Program-made: the position numbers and the translations under genes
Notes under the pieces: model-generated
What the model saw: the letters and a program-made list of their open reading frames with translations, nothing else
The model's database searches: none
What the model was told of the DNA's origin: nothing
Assembly (NCBI GenBank): GCA_900468625.1
Contig: UBUL01000024.1
Span: 140,072 to 204,071 of the forward strand
Direction: 5' to 3'
DNA: 64,000 bases
Source: Hyphomicrobiales bacterium
Lineage (GTDB): Bacteria > Pseudomonadota > Alphaproteobacteria > Rhizobiales > Rhizobiaceae
Part shown: positions 1 through 9,676 of the stretch, one piece after another
Layout: the number at the start of each line of letters is the position of its first letter
Position numbering within the stretch: position 1 is the stretch's first letter

Positions 1-1
1 C

Positions 2-331
2 GACGAGGCCACCGTTGCCGAGGCAAGCCCCGGCGAATTGCTTTTCTGGCTGATGATCGAGCGGCTGCATCGCGAAGGCGCCGCCCTCTTCGATTTCGGC
101 ATCGGCGACCAGATCTACAAGCGCTCCTGGTGCCCGATGGAGACCGTGCAGCATGACCTGTTCCTGCCTGTCTCAGGCATTGGCAATCTGGCTGCGATGG
201 CACAACGGGGCGTCACGCGCACGAAGACAGCGATCAAATCCAATCGAAAGCTCTATTCGTTCATCCAGCGACTGCGGGCGCGACGCGGCGCCGGCGCAGC
301 GGCGGACAACAGCGACAGCGACGGCGATTGA
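2..331 (+). CDS. BcsL/CelD-like GNAT acetyltransferase, C-terminal end (partial)
   Basis: The reading frame is open from the first bases and stops at 331; the N-terminal part lies outside the window. The visible 109 residues contain the pattern SPGELL...ALFDFGIGDQIYK, typical of the second half of the acetyltransferase domain found in CelD/BcsL-type polysaccharide proteins, and a basic tail. Such enzymes acylate polysaccharide or its precursors in the cytoplasm. It converges with the Wzz-like gene, whose stop codon follows directly. The family call is by pattern; the substrate is unknown. Confidence 0.7.
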   Translation, partial: DEATVAEASPGELLFWLMIERLHREGAALFDFGIGDQIYKRSWCPMETVQHDLFLPVSGIGNLAAMAQRGVTRTKTAIKSNRKLYSFIQRLRARRGAGAAADNSDSDGD

Positions 332-2554
332 TCAGGCTGCGTCGCGGCGCGTATCAGGGTCATGCTCCTCACGCCAGCCGGACATCAGGATGATGTGCTC
401 ATAGCCGGCCTTCTGAAACTCCGTCATGGCTGCCATGAACTGGCTTTCGTTGGGCTCGGGCATGGAGAGGATGATTTCCGTATCCTTGCTGCGGGTCAGC
501 CGTGCGACGCCGGAAACCTCCGCCGCGCCACACTCCACAAGAACGATGTCATAGGCGGAACCCAGCGCATCTAGTATCAGCGAGAGGCGGTCGGCGCCAC
601 GCATGGCGCGGGCAAGGTCGCTCGTGCCCTGCGGCACGAGATGGGCATCCGACAGGCGATCCGGATGGATCGTATCGGCAAAGGCAGCTTCGCCGCACAG
701 CAGATCCGTCACGCCGGCCAGCTCGCCGTGTTCGGCCATAAGCCTCGAGGGACATCCGGTGCCGGTCATATCCACCAGCACGATGCGGCTTCCCGCATCG
801 GCGACGGTCCGCGCAAGCATGACCGTTGCTGTAGAGCCATTGTCACCGGTCGGAGATATGGCGATCGCAAGCCGCGAACCGCTGTCGATCAGATAATCGG
901 CGACGGACTGGATGGAGAAGTCCTCCTCTTCCTCCGTCGCCTGAGCCGCTTCCTTGAGTTCGTGCTGCGGAACGCTTGCAGCAGTCGCGACATGAACCGG
1001 GACGTCCTCTGCAGGGACCGAGAGCATACTTGCGGGCACCTCCCTGTTTCCGGCTCTGGCAACGGCCCGCAGCGGGGCCGGCTCGTCAAAGGTGGGCTGA
1101 GCTTGCTCCGATGCCTCCTGCACGGCGGCATCCTCCTTGCGAACAGTGCCGACCGGCCGCAATGCACGGCCGCTGAACAGCTCCGCAAGCATGATGACGA
1201 TGGCCGTCAGGATGAAGGTCGCCAAGGTTGCAACGACGACAATGGGGCCGACCTTCGGAAAGGACGGATCGACCGGCTCGACCGCCGTCGAAACGACGCG
1301 GGCGTCGGCGGGGCTGGAATTCTTATCCACGCGAGAGGCTGCCTCGCGATAGCGGGCAAGATAGGTTTCAAGCAACTGCCGCTCGGCGGCCGCTTCCCGC
1401 TCCAGCGCGTTCAGACCGACCTCATCCTCCCCTGCCCTGGCGCTGTCGGCCTTCAAGGTGTTCGACTGAGCCAACAGCTGCTGCTCGCGCAGTTGAGCCA
1501 CCTTCGCCTCGTTCTCGATGCTTGCCAGAATCCTCTGGGTCTCGCGATTGATCTGCTGCCGGATATCGGCGAGCTGCGCCCGCAAGCTCTTCAAGCGCGG
1601 GTGTCCGTCCATCAGCGTCGTGGAGAGGTCGGATATCTGCGACTCCAGGCTCGACTCCGTCGCCTTCAGCCGCTGAATGGTCTGCGATCCGGAGACATCG
1701 CTGAGCGTGTCGGTGGAGCGACCGCTCGACAGCGCGCCGCGCACCGCTTGCGCCCGTGCCTCGGCATTGGCCCTGTCACCCCGCACCTGTGCCAGCTGCG
1801 TTGAAATGTCGGCAAGCTGCTGGGTGGCGAAATTATTGTTCTGGCTGGTCTGAAGCAGTCCGTTGGCGGAGCGGTAGTCCGCGATCTTCTTTTCGGCCTC
1901 GCTGACTTTATCGCGCAGCCTTGCGATCTCCGGTTCCAGCCAGCGCGTCGCCTCGCTGTTGGAATCGAGCTTGGCGCCGCTCTGCATCGACAGATAGACC
2001 TGCGCCATCGCATTCGGCACGCTAGCCGCAAGACCGGGATCACGGGAGGTGAAGCTTATGCCGATCACGCGCGAGGTATTGATCTGGTAAACCTGCAGCC
2101 GGGTATTGAAAGCGTCCAGCATTCGCTCTTCCGGTGCCTTATCGGCCGCAGCCCGCTTCAGGTGCAGCTTGACGAGAATGTCGGAAAGTGCGGAGCCGTT
2201 GCTGCCGGACGCAAACTCCGGGCGGTCGTAGAGCTTGAGATTGGTGATGACCTGTTTGACCAGATCGGCCGACTGCAGAATCTGAACCTGGCTGGCGATA
2301 TTGAGCTCATCCAACAAGGGGCCGGCACTGGAATCATTGCCCGATGTCGTCGTCGCAAAGGCCGGAGCGCGCTGCTCTATTAGAATGCGAGCCTCGCTGC
2401 GGTATTCCGGCGAGATGACCTTGGCGATCACGAACGCGGCGCAGGCGCCTGCCAGCGTGATCGCGATGACGCGCACCCGCCGCCGCCACACGGCGCGGAA
2501 GAGCTGAGCGAGATCGATGTCCACATCCTGCTGGGTATTGTTGACCGCGGACAT
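332..2554 (-). CDS. Wzz/ExoP-like polysaccharide chain-length protein with degenerate BY-kinase domain
   Basis: About 740 residues. Order: short cytoplasmic N-terminus, first membrane segment (about residues 30-50), a long periplasmic coiled-coil Wzz/GumC-type region (about 70-415), second membrane segment (VGPIVVVATLATFILTAIVIM), then a cytoplasmic P-loop-like domain (about 560-735). Such inner-membrane proteins set polymer length and couple to a Wza pore. The P-loop is degenerate: SPTGDNGSTAT lacks the GKS/T lysine, the Walker A' reads IVLVDMTGTG and the later motif is DIVLVECG; the C-terminus has no tyrosine cluster. I infer a non-phosphorylating co-polymerase. ATG at 2554 is preferred over TTG at 2558-2560 because GGAG lies 9 nt upstream of it. 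Divergent from the export lipoprotein. Confidence 0.85.
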   Translation of the reverse strand: MSAVNNTQQDVDIDLAQLFRAVWRRRVRVIAITLAGACAAFVIAKVISPEYRSEARILIEQRAPAFATTTSGNDSSAGPLLDELNIASQVQILQSADLVKQVITNLKLYDRPEFASGSNGSALSDILVKLHLKRAAADKAPEERMLDAFNTRLQVYQINTSRVIGISFTSRDPGLAASVPNAMAQVYLSMQSGAKLDSNSEATRWLEPEIARLRDKVSEAEKKIADYRSANGLLQTSQNNNFATQQLADISTQLAQVRGDRANAEARAQAVRGALSSGRSTDTLSDVSGSQTIQRLKATESSLESQISDLSTTLMDGHPRLKSLRAQLADIRQQINRETQRILASIENEAKVAQLREQQLLAQSNTLKADSARAGEDEVGLNALEREAAAERQLLETYLARYREAASRVDKNSSPADARVVSTAVEPVDPSFPKVGPIVVVATLATFILTAIVIMLAELFSGRALRPVGTVRKEDAAVQEASEQAQPTFDEPAPLRAVARAGNREVPASMLSVPAEDVPVHVATAASVPQHELKEAAQATEEEEDFSIQSVADYLIDSGSRLAIAISPTGDNGSTATVMLARTVADAGSRIVLVDMTGTGCPSRLMAEHGELAGVTDLLCGEAAFADTIHPDRLSDAHLVPQGTSDLARAMRGADRLSLILDALGSAYDIVLVECGAAEVSGVARLTRSKDTEIILSMPEPNESQFMAAMTEFQKAGYEHIILMSGWREEHDPDTRRDAA

Positions 2555-2748
2555 ATGCAAAAACTCCGTAATAGAAAGCCAAAATTAAACGTAAACGACT
2601 AGGGTAACCCAAGCGTTAATAGTATTTCGCCGATACTATGTTTAGCGTCTCTAATTTTTTGCCGGAATTTTCCTTTGCTCTTTACCGGCCGTTAACCCTA
2701 ACGGATTGATAACGACGGCAGTGATTTTCCCTTTCCAAAGAGCGCGAA

Positions 2749-3324
2749 ATGCCCTTCGCAAAGCCAAAGATTGTCCTGGCGCTTGGCATGGCCGCCGTGA
2801 GCGTCGCGCTTGCCGGCTGCAATACCTATCAGCCTGCGCCGAAAGCCTTCAATGAGGCCACGATCCAGCCTTATGCGCTGGATAGCGGCGATCGGCTCCG
2901 GGTTACGGTATTCGACCAGCCGGGATTGACGAATACCTATACCGTCGACCAGGCCGGCTATATTGCCTTCCCGCTGATTGGCCAGGTCGCCGCCCGCGGC
3001 CGAACCTTGCAGCAACTCTCCGGCCAGATCGCGCAGAAACTCCGGCAGGGCTACATTCGCGATCCGGACGTTACCATCGACATCGATCGCTATCGTTCGG
3101 TCTACATCATGGGCGAGGTCGGTCAGCCGGGCCAATATTCTTATGTTCCCGGCATGACTATTCAAAATGCCATCGCAGTCGCAGGCGGCTTCACCAGCCG
3201 AGCCAACCAGGCCAATGCCGACGTCACCCGCAAGATCAACGGTCATGTCATGACCGGACGGGTCGGCATTTCGGATCCCGTGCTGGCAGGCGACACTATT
3301 TATGTCAGAGAGCGGTTGTTCTAA
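2749..3324 (+). CDS. Polysaccharide export outer-membrane lipoprotein (Wza/ExoF-type, short)
   Basis: 191 residues with a lipoprotein signal (hydrophobic stretch ending LAGC, Cys about 24), a poly-export domain (YALDSGDRLRVTVFDQPGL, about 43-125) and one SLBB-like segment (VYIMGEVGQPGQYSYVPGM). The family forms the periplasmic/outer-membrane exit channel for capsule or exopolysaccharide. The short length fits the one-SLBB rhizobial versions rather than 380-residue Wza. It is divergent from the Wzz-like gene, and the roughly 190-bp AT-rich gap between them (2555-2748) should hold both promoters. Confidence 0.9.
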   Translation: MPFAKPKIVLALGMAAVSVALAGCNTYQPAPKAFNEATIQPYALDSGDRLRVTVFDQPGLTNTYTVDQAGYIAFPLIGQVAARGRTLQQLSGQIAQKLRQGYIRDPDVTIDIDRYRSVYIMGEVGQPGQYSYVPGMTIQNAIAVAGGFTSRANQANADVTRKINGHVMTGRVGISDPVLAGDTIYVRERLF

Positions 3325-3333
3325 AGCCCGCTC

Positions 3334-4479
3334 ATGGTCAGACCGCTAAAAATCCTCCACTGCTTCAGATCCCCGGTTGGTGGAATTTTCCGCCACGTCC
3401 GCGATTTGGCAGAGGAGCAAAGCAAAGCCGGACACGAAGTCGGCATACTCTGCGACAGTCTGACCGGCGGCGAGCATGAGGACCGCTTGTTCGACGACAT
3501 CGCGCCCTTTTTGACTCTAGGCGTCATTCGCATACCGATCCGGCGGCAAATCAGTCTTTCGGATGCTGCCACGCTCTGGGGCGGGTACAAAAAAATCAAG
3601 AGTTTGCGGCCGGACGTGCTGCATGGGCATGGCGCCAAAGGCGGCCTGCTTGCACGCGTTCTCGGCTCGATGCTGCGGGTCAACAGGTATCGCGTAGCCC
3701 GCCTTTATACTGCGCATGGCGGCAGCCTGCACTTTCCTCGCGCTTCGCTGCAAGGCATGCTGGTGCACAGCCTCGAACGCATGCTGGAATTTCTGACCGA
3801 CGGGCTGATCTTCATCTGCGATTTCGAACGCCGCACCTATGAAAGAAAGATCGGCAAACCCCGAACCCGTTCGGTGATGATCTACAACGGTATCAGCGAA
3901 AGGGACTTTCGCGATGTACCGACGCGATCCGACTCCGTGCATTTCGTCTATATCGGCATGCTGCGGGACCTGAAGGGTCCCGATCTGTTTGTGGACGCTT
4001 TCGCCAAAACGGAACGGCGGGCCGGCAGGCCGCTCTCTGCATTGATGATCGGCGACGGTCCAGACAAGGACAAATACCATCGAATGATGATTGAACGGGG
4101 CCTCGGCCACCGCATCGGCATGCTGCCGGCCATGCGCGTACACGAAGCTTTCGCCGTTTCGCAAAATGTCGTCGTTCCCTCACGCGCCGAAGCGATGCCC
4201 TATATCGTCCTGGAGGCGCTCGCGGCCGGAAAGACCGTCATCGCCTCGCGGGTCGGCGGCATCCCGGAAGCGCTCGGCGAAAACAGCGCGGCGCTCGCCA
4301 GACCGGACGATGCCGATGATCTCTCGCGCATCATGGCCGAAGCGATCGCGGAGCCGCAATGGGGACTTCGCAACATGCCCGATATTGGTGCAATCCGATC
4401 GAATTTTTCCGCCTCGCTCATGGCCCGGGATACTTTGCACCTGTATCAAAATATACTTGGCCTGGACGCAGACGGTTAG
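3334..4479 (+). CDS. GT4-family glycosyltransferase
   Basis: 381 residues, GT-B fold. The N-terminal acceptor half begins ILHCFRSPVGGIFRHVRDL; the donor-binding half has the GT4 EX7E signature (EAMPYIVLE) followed by ALAAGKTVIAS. It should add a sugar from an NDP-sugar to the lipid-linked repeat unit on the cytoplasmic face. It starts 9 nt after the export lipoprotein gene, so the two are probably co-transcribed. The sugar specificity cannot be read from sequence. Confidence 0.88.
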   Translation: MVRPLKILHCFRSPVGGIFRHVRDLAEEQSKAGHEVGILCDSLTGGEHEDRLFDDIAPFLTLGVIRIPIRRQISLSDAATLWGGYKKIKSLRPDVLHGHGAKGGLLARVLGSMLRVNRYRVARLYTAHGGSLHFPRASLQGMLVHSLERMLEFLTDGLIFICDFERRTYERKIGKPRTRSVMIYNGISERDFRDVPTRSDSVHFVYIGMLRDLKGPDLFVDAFAKTERRAGRPLSALMIGDGPDKDKYHRMMIERGLGHRIGMLPAMRVHEAFAVSQNVVVPSRAEAMPYIVLEALAAGKTVIASRVGGIPEALGENSAALARPDDADDLSRIMAEAIAEPQWGLRNMPDIGAIRSNFSASLMARDTLHLYQNILGLDADG

Positions 4480-4555
4480 AATACAAGCAAGTGTTGTAAG
4501 TGTTTCTTAGCTGATTTCTGTTAGGCAATTTCCGGTAACGACCGGATAAATTGCC

Positions 4556-6112
4556 ATGAACACCAAAGAAAAGTCCGAGCAATTTAACTTGGACAGTATC
4601 CGCAAGCAGGTTTCGGAAATCCGCACCCGCGGTGTCGAAGAGACCAGCGGCGCTCACCTCAACGGCGTAAACGCCTATGCCCGGCAAATCGCCGACCAGT
4701 TTCGCGAAACGAACCAGTCGCCGGCGATCATCATAGGGCAATACCGGCTGTTTGAATTTCTGTCGCTGCTTGCATTCGGGCTTGCGATCCTGTTCCTCGG
4801 AACGGCGGGCAATCACCCGTTCCTGGCAAAAGCGGTCGTGACCTGCGCGCTCAGCGGTCTGGCGGTCGTGTTCCTGCAGATCGCCGATGCCTATCAGATA
4901 CCGGTATTGCGCTCGCCGCATCGCTTCCTGCACCGGATTCTCGGATCGTGGGCAGCCGCCTTCGCGGTCATGACTGTCGCTCTTGTCCCGTTCGACATCA
5001 ACGATATCTATTCCGTCCACCTCCTCGGCGTCTGGCTTGCTGCGGGGGCGGCTTTCCTCCTCATCGCCCGTCTGCTCTTCGCCTATGGCATCCGCCACTG
5101 GGCTCGCAACGGTACGATGGAAAGACGCGCCGTGATCGTCGGAGGCGGCGAGCCGGCCAAGGAACTCATCCGCGCGCTCGAACATCAGCCGGACAACGAT
5201 ATCCGCGTCTGCGGCATCTTCGACGATCGCGGCGAAAAGCGCTCCCCCATCATGGTGGCGGGCTATCCGAAACTCGGTACGGTCGCGGAACTGGTCGAGT
5301 TCGCCCGGCTGGTGCGCATCGACATGCTGATCATAGCACTGCCGATCAGCGCAGAAGACCGTATCCTGCAACTGCTCAAGATGCTGTGGGTGCTGCCCGC
5401 CGATATTCGTCTGGCGGCGCATGCCAACAAGCTGCGCTTCCGGCCCCGCGCCTATTCCCATGTGGGCGCCGTGCCGATGCTCGACATCTTCAACAAGCCG
5501 ATCCGGGACTGGGATGGTGTCGCCAAGCGCATCTTCGACGTCTTCTTCAGCCTGGTCGCGCTTTCCCTGCTCTGGCCGATCATGCTCGGAGCGGCCATTG
5601 CCGTGAAGGCGACCTCGAAAGGGCCGGTCTTCTTCATGCAGAAGCGGCACGGCTTCAACAACGAGATCATCAACGTCTTCAAGTTCCGCTCGATGTACAC
5701 GCATATGAGCGATCCATCGGCGCGTAACGCCGTGACCAAGAACGACCCGCGCGTCACGCCTGTCGGGCGCTTCATCCGCAAGACGTCGATCGATGAACTG
5801 CCGCAGCTTTTCAATGTGCTGCTCGGCAACCTTTCGCTCGTCGGCCCGCGACCGCATGCGGTGCTTGCGGCCAGCCATAACCGCACCTATGCCGATGTGG
5901 TCGAGGGCTATTTCGCGCGCCATCGCGTGAAGCCCGGCGTGACCGGCTGGGCGCAGATCAACGGCTGGCGCGGCGAGATCGACAGCGACGACAAGATCAA
6001 GTTCCGCACGGCCTATGACCTTTACTACATCGAGAACTGGTCGCTGCTCTTCGATCTGAAGATCCTCTTCCTGACGCCTTTCCGTCTGCTCAATACGGAA
6101 AATGCCTATTGA
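4556..6112 (+). CDS. Undecaprenyl-phosphate glycosylphosphotransferase (priming enzyme, WcaJ/ExoY family)
   Basis: 518 residues. N-terminal membrane segments lie at about 65-170, a CoA-binding-3-like domain follows (VIVGGGEPAKELI), and the C-terminal bacterial sugar-transferase domain (about 315-518) carries KRIFDVFFS, FKFRSMY, the SIDELPQ catalytic Asp-Glu and LVGPRPHA. The enzyme transfers hexose-1-phosphate to undecaprenyl phosphate, the first step of repeat-unit synthesis. Its stop codon overlaps the TTG start of the next small gene. Whether the first sugar is glucose or galactose is not decided by the sequence. Confidence 0.92.
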   Translation: MNTKEKSEQFNLDSIRKQVSEIRTRGVEETSGAHLNGVNAYARQIADQFRETNQSPAIIIGQYRLFEFLSLLAFGLAILFLGTAGNHPFLAKAVVTCALSGLAVVFLQIADAYQIPVLRSPHRFLHRILGSWAAAFAVMTVALVPFDINDIYSVHLLGVWLAAGAAFLLIARLLFAYGIRHWARNGTMERRAVIVGGGEPAKELIRALEHQPDNDIRVCGIFDDRGEKRSPIMVAGYPKLGTVAELVEFARLVRIDMLIIALPISAEDRILQLLKMLWVLPADIRLAAHANKLRFRPRAYSHVGAVPMLDIFNKPIRDWDGVAKRIFDVFFSLVALSLLWPIMLGAAIAVKATSKGPVFFMQKRHGFNNEIINVFKFRSMYTHMSDPSARNAVTKNDPRVTPVGRFIRKTSIDELPQLFNVLLGNLSLVGPRPHAVLAASHNRTYADVVEGYFARHRVKPGVTGWAQINGWRGEIDSDDKIKFRTAYDLYYIENWSLLFDLKILFLTPFRLLNTENAY

Positions 6113-6414
6113 GCGCGATCGACCTTTCATTGCCTCGCGTCGCGCGACCGCAGCTTGCCACCATGCGGCTGCTCGGCACCGCGCGCGTCGCCATCGGCGT
6201 GTTCCTGTCCGGATTCCGCAGCCTGCTGCGCGAGCGGCCCGCGCAGCCTGTCGTCATGATCGCCTGGATCGTCATTCTCGGTCACCTCGGCATCGGCAAT
6301 GTCATCGATACCGACCATTGGCGCCATCTCTACATGCTCGTCGGCATCGTCTGGGGCTGCGGCGCACTTGAGCAAAAGTATCAGCGTAGCTTGAGCGGAA
6401 GGGAAGCGCCGTGA
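6109..6414 (+). CDS. Small membrane protein of the polysaccharide cluster
   Basis: 101 residues with two hydrophobic stretches (VVMIAWIVILGHLGIGNVI and HLYMLVGIVWGCGAL). I do not recognise a family. The start is TTG in TTGA, overlapping the stop of the priming transferase, and its own stop overlaps the GTG start of the next glycosyltransferase (GTGA). This tight coupling on both sides supports translation and a role with the membrane-bound assembly machinery. Confidence 0.65.
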   Translation: MSAIDLSLPRVARPQLATMRLLGTARVAIGVFLSGFRSLLRERPAQPVVMIAWIVILGHLGIGNVIDTDHWRHLYMLVGIVWGCGALEQKYQRSLSGREAP

Positions 6415-7646
6415 ATATTCGCACCAGCATCAGACGCCTGTCGCTGCTGCAGGTTCTCGAGCCGAGCGGCGGCGGCTCCGGGCGGCATTTTCTCGATCTG
6501 TGCCGGGCCATGCAGCATCGCGGCCATTCGGTGACCGCCGTCTACTCGCCGGTGCGTGCGGAGCCGGCCTTCGTCGCCGAACTGGAGCGGATCGGCCTCG
6601 ACAATGTCGTTCCGCTCGCCATGCGGCGCGCTCCAGGTCCCTGGGACCTGTCGGCATGGTGGCATTTGCGCAAGATCGCTGCGGCGCACGGGCCGTTCGA
6701 TCTGATCCACGGTCATAGCTCCAAGGCCGGCGCCCTGACACGGCTGCGGCTGCCGGGCCGCCATATTCCGATTCTTTACACTCCACATGCCTTTCGGACC
6801 ATGGATCCGACGCTCGGCACCAAGGGACGCTTGATCTACGGCGGCATCGAGCGCTTTCTCGGCAGCTGGCTGACGGACCGCGTGGTCTGCGTTTCGCAGG
6901 ATGAATACAATCATGCGCTGTCGCTCGGCATTCCCAGGGCGCGCCTGCGTGTCGTCGTCAACGGCGTCAGGACGCCGCCTGCGAGCCAGCGCGCAGCCAT
7001 CCGGAAACGATATGACATTCCGCAGGATGCGCTCCTCTTCGGTTTCGTCGGCCGGATGACAAAGCAAAAGGCGCCGGAGCGCCTCGTTGCGGCCTTTGTG
7101 CGGGTGGCTGCGGAATTGCCGCAGGCTCATCTGCTGATGATCGGCATCGGTGAGTTGGCAGATACCATTCGAAACATGATCAAGGGCTCCGGTCTCGAAC
7201 ACCGCGTCCGGCTTGACGGTGGCGTGCCGGGTGCGACTGCCATCGATGCCTTCGACGCGGTCGTCATGCCGAGCCGCTACGAAGCGATGTCCTATGTGAT
7301 GCTGGAGGCGGCCGCCGCCGGCAAACCGCTCCTGCTGACGGATGTCGGTGGCGCGCGCACGGTGCTGGAACACGGCAAGAACGGTTACATTATCCCGAAC
7401 AGCGACGATCCGGCAGCGCTGGCTTCCGCGATGGTGCGCCTTGCCGATCCGACGGTGCTTGCAAGTTTTGCCATCGAAGCACGCCGCCGCAAGGACGGCT
7501 ATACGCTGGCAGGCATGGCCGATGCGACCGAGAAAATCTACCATGACCTGCTCGGCTATCCCGCGCCGGCTCCGCTGGAGCTGGTCGCAAACAACATGTT
7601 GCGCGAGGCGATCGAGGACCACCGAAGAAGCGCGGCCGCCTATTAA
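6411..7646 (+). CDS. GT4-family glycosyltransferase
   Basis: 411 residues, GT-B fold. N-terminus LQVLEPSGGGSGRHFLDL is a typical GT4 entry; LLFGFVGRMTKQKAPERLV marks the start of the donor domain, and EAMSYVMLE is the EX7E motif. It probably extends the repeat unit started by the priming enzyme. GTG start overlaps the preceding stop (GTGA). It resembles the GT4 gene at 3334-4479 in architecture but differs clearly in sequence. Confidence 0.88.
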   Translation: MNIRTSIRRLSLLQVLEPSGGGSGRHFLDLCRAMQHRGHSVTAVYSPVRAEPAFVAELERIGLDNVVPLAMRRAPGPWDLSAWWHLRKIAAAHGPFDLIHGHSSKAGALTRLRLPGRHIPILYTPHAFRTMDPTLGTKGRLIYGGIERFLGSWLTDRVVCVSQDEYNHALSLGIPRARLRVVVNGVRTPPASQRAAIRKRYDIPQDALLFGFVGRMTKQKAPERLVAAFVRVAAELPQAHLLMIGIGELADTIRNMIKGSGLEHRVRLDGGVPGATAIDAFDAVVMPSRYEAMSYVMLEAAAAGKPLLLTDVGGARTVLEHGKNGYIIPNSDDPAALASAMVRLADPTVLASFAIEARRRKDGYTLAGMADATEKIYHDLLGYPAPAPLELVANNMLREAIEDHRRSAAAY

Positions 7647-7814
7647 GGGCAGCGGCAATCTTTCAGATGCGCTTCCTTAGCTTCGGGCGCTTGATTTCGG
7701 GCACGTCGTTCCCACAAAACCGCCACGGACCTTTGCGTGGCATGCTCTCGCTTCGCGCGCGATTTTTATCCGAAATCGGTTCCGCTTTTTGGGCTGATGA
7801 GATAAAGTTAACCC

Positions 7815-8105
7815 ATGATCACTTCAGCACAATTACGTGGCGCGCGGGCCATGCTCGGATTGACGACAGAAACGCTTGCCAGCGAGAGCAGGCTTCCGGT
7901 TGCGACGATCGAAGCGCTGGAAACAGAGGGCGGTTCGACCGATATCAAGGCGCTTGCCGCTCTTCGCTCCGTCCTCGAAAACCACGGCGTACTTTTCCTC
8001 GCCGGCGGCAGCGACGGGATGGGTGGCGCCGGCATACGCTTCAAGCATTGGTCTGACGATGACGGCATCCGGCCGGAAAACCTGAATGCCACCAATGATG
8101 ATTGA
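7815..8105 (+). CDS. Small XRE-type helix-turn-helix regulator
   Basis: 96 residues. An HTH_3-like domain fills the first 60 residues (RGARAMLGLTTETLASES, then VATIEALETEGG); the tail is acidic and ends NATNDD. The family binds operator DNA as a dimer. It stands alone, 168 bp after the polysaccharide genes, with no strong Shine-Dalgarno sequence before the ATG. Targets are unknown. Confidence 0.75.
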   Translation: MITSAQLRGARAMLGLTTETLASESRLPVATIEALETEGGSTDIKALAALRSVLENHGVLFLAGGSDGMGGAGIRFKHWSDDDGIRPENLNATNDD

Positions 8106-8229
8106 CGGCCAAGGCAGGTTGCGGTTTCCAGAACGATTCAGCTTTTCACGAAGTCTCTGAACCGCTCTGTCTCTTTGTTTCTCGCAATTCCGGACGGCAA
8201 GACCGCTGCACGGTTTTGCGCGGCCTCCC

Positions 8230-9240
8230 TTAGGCTGCAAGCTTCCAGCTTTTGACAAGCTCTTCGGGCGCCGAAAGGGCTGCCGGCAGGATATAGCGTT
8301 CAGTGTTGTTGGCCGGTTCCCAGCCCTCGACGATAGGGCCGACGGGCAGGCCATGTCCGAAGTCGTTCAGCGTTACCAGCTCGAGAATCATGTGGCCATA
8401 GTCGTCGCGCCATTCGCGCCGCTCGCCGCCCTCGAAGAGACGCAGCCGACCCTTGATGCGCGGACGCTCGCGTGCGGCAAGCCATTGCGCAACGGATGCC
8501 TCCGCATTGGCGAAGGATACCACCTCATCGGCATCGCCATGCCAGATGGAGACGACCGGAAAGCGTGCGGCTTCGGGGGAAACTTCGCGAACAAGGTCGC
8601 CCCATTTTTCGGCAGGACGGCTTGAGCCGCGTTTCATGACGTCAAGCGCCGACATGGCGTCGCGGGCGGCGCCGAAAGGCAGGCCGCCGATGACGGCGCC
8701 TGCGGCAAACAGTTCTGGATAGGTCACAAGCAGTGCAGCCGCCATGGCGCCGCCGGCCGACAGGCCCATCACAAAAATCCTGCTATGGTCAATCGTATGC
8801 AGCCGGCAGCTGAAATCGATCATTTCGCGAATGGAACCGAGCTCGCCGCGGTCGCGCGTCACCAGGCTCGGGCGAAACCAGTTGAAACAGAGATTTGGAT
8901 TGTTCGATGCGTTCTGCTCTGCATAAAGCACGGCAAATCCATGCTGACGGGCAAGTGCGGTCCAGCCGCTGGCGCGATCGAAATCCTCGGCATTCTGGTG
9001 ACAGCCGTGCAGAACGACGACCAACGGCATCGGGCCTTTCACGCCCGGCGGTACATATTCCAGCATGCGCAGACCGCCGGGATTGCGGCCGAACCACAAA
9101 ACATCCGTCAGCCGCTGCGACGACGGACGCGTGGAAACGCGGCGGCGCGACGGCTGCGTCATCGGAAACTTGAGCTGGGGCAGCTCGACGGAATCGACAA
9201 GCAGGCGGCGAAGCCGGCTCGGAACTTTAAAATTCATCAT
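8230..9240 (-). CDS. PHB depolymerase-family esterase (LpqC/Esterase_PHB)
   Basis: 336 residues with an alpha/beta-hydrolase core: oxyanion region VVVLHGCHQNAEDF, nucleophile elbow GLSAGGA, likely acid in HGDADEVVSF and likely base in FGHGLPVG. The family hydrolyses polyhydroxyalkanoate oligomers or other short esters; rhizobia store PHB, which fits. No convincing Sec signal is seen. AAAGG precedes the tandem ATGATG start. It is a monocistronic minus-strand gene. Confidence 0.85.
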   Translation of the reverse strand: MMNFKVPSRLRRLLVDSVELPQLKFPMTQPSRRRVSTRPSSQRLTDVLWFGRNPGGLRMLEYVPPGVKGPMPLVVVLHGCHQNAEDFDRASGWTALARQHGFAVLYAEQNASNNPNLCFNWFRPSLVTRDRGELGSIREMIDFSCRLHTIDHSRIFVMGLSAGGAMAAALLVTYPELFAAGAVIGGLPFGAARDAMSALDVMKRGSSRPAEKWGDLVREVSPEAARFPVVSIWHGDADEVVSFANAEASVAQWLAARERPRIKGRLRLFEGGERREWRDDYGHMILELVTLNDFGHGLPVGPIVEGWEPANNTERYILPAALSAPEELVKSWKLAA

Positions 9241-9463
9241 GGACCTTTCTATCCACGCCAGCCGCGGTCTGCTTTACCTTCGCTGCGGGCAGGCGCGCAC
9301 TGCTCCTTTGCAGAATCAGTGACATCAAGACATCGAATCCCTTTGTGCAGCGCAGCATATATAGGAAGGCCCGTTCGCTGCGAACAGGCACAAAGCATCA
9401 TTGCTGCTATGTGAAATCAGCTTAAATCGATTAGATTTTCGGCTGCAAAAAAACGCACCTGCG

Positions 9464-9676
9464 TCAGAAATAAGCCCGTGCAAGCGCAAGGAGTTTCGCG
9501 TCGTCCTTCACACCCTGGCGATAAAGCTGGATGATCAATGCACCGAGACGTTCAGCTTCAGGGCCGCGAGGATTCATGCCCCGATCTTTGCAAATCATAT
9601 CCAACACCTTTTCAAGGCGATCCAGATCGTCTGAAAATAAGGGCAGATCTCTTGGATGGATAGGAGTTTCCAGCAT
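9464..9676 (-). CDS. Hypothetical small protein
   Basis: 70 residues, charged and helical (DLDRLEKVLDMICKDRGM, then LGALIIQLYRQGVKDD). No known domain is recognised. The composition is protein-like and the frame has no better competitor, but the Shine-Dalgarno sequence is weak. Confidence 0.6.
   Translation of the reverse strand: MLETPIHPRDLPLFSDDLDRLEKVLDMICKDRGMNPRGPEAERLGALIIQLYRQGVKDDAKLLALARAYF

Noticed and set aside
641..1804. Plus-strand frame opposite the Wzz-like gene
   Set aside because: Shadow of the Wzz/ExoP-like gene; no recognisable domain.
4418..6130. Long minus-strand frame of 570 codons opposite the priming transferase
   Set aside because: It is antisense to a clear glycosylphosphotransferase with all motifs, and its composition (Asp/Arg/His-rich) is typical of a shadow frame in GC-rich DNA.
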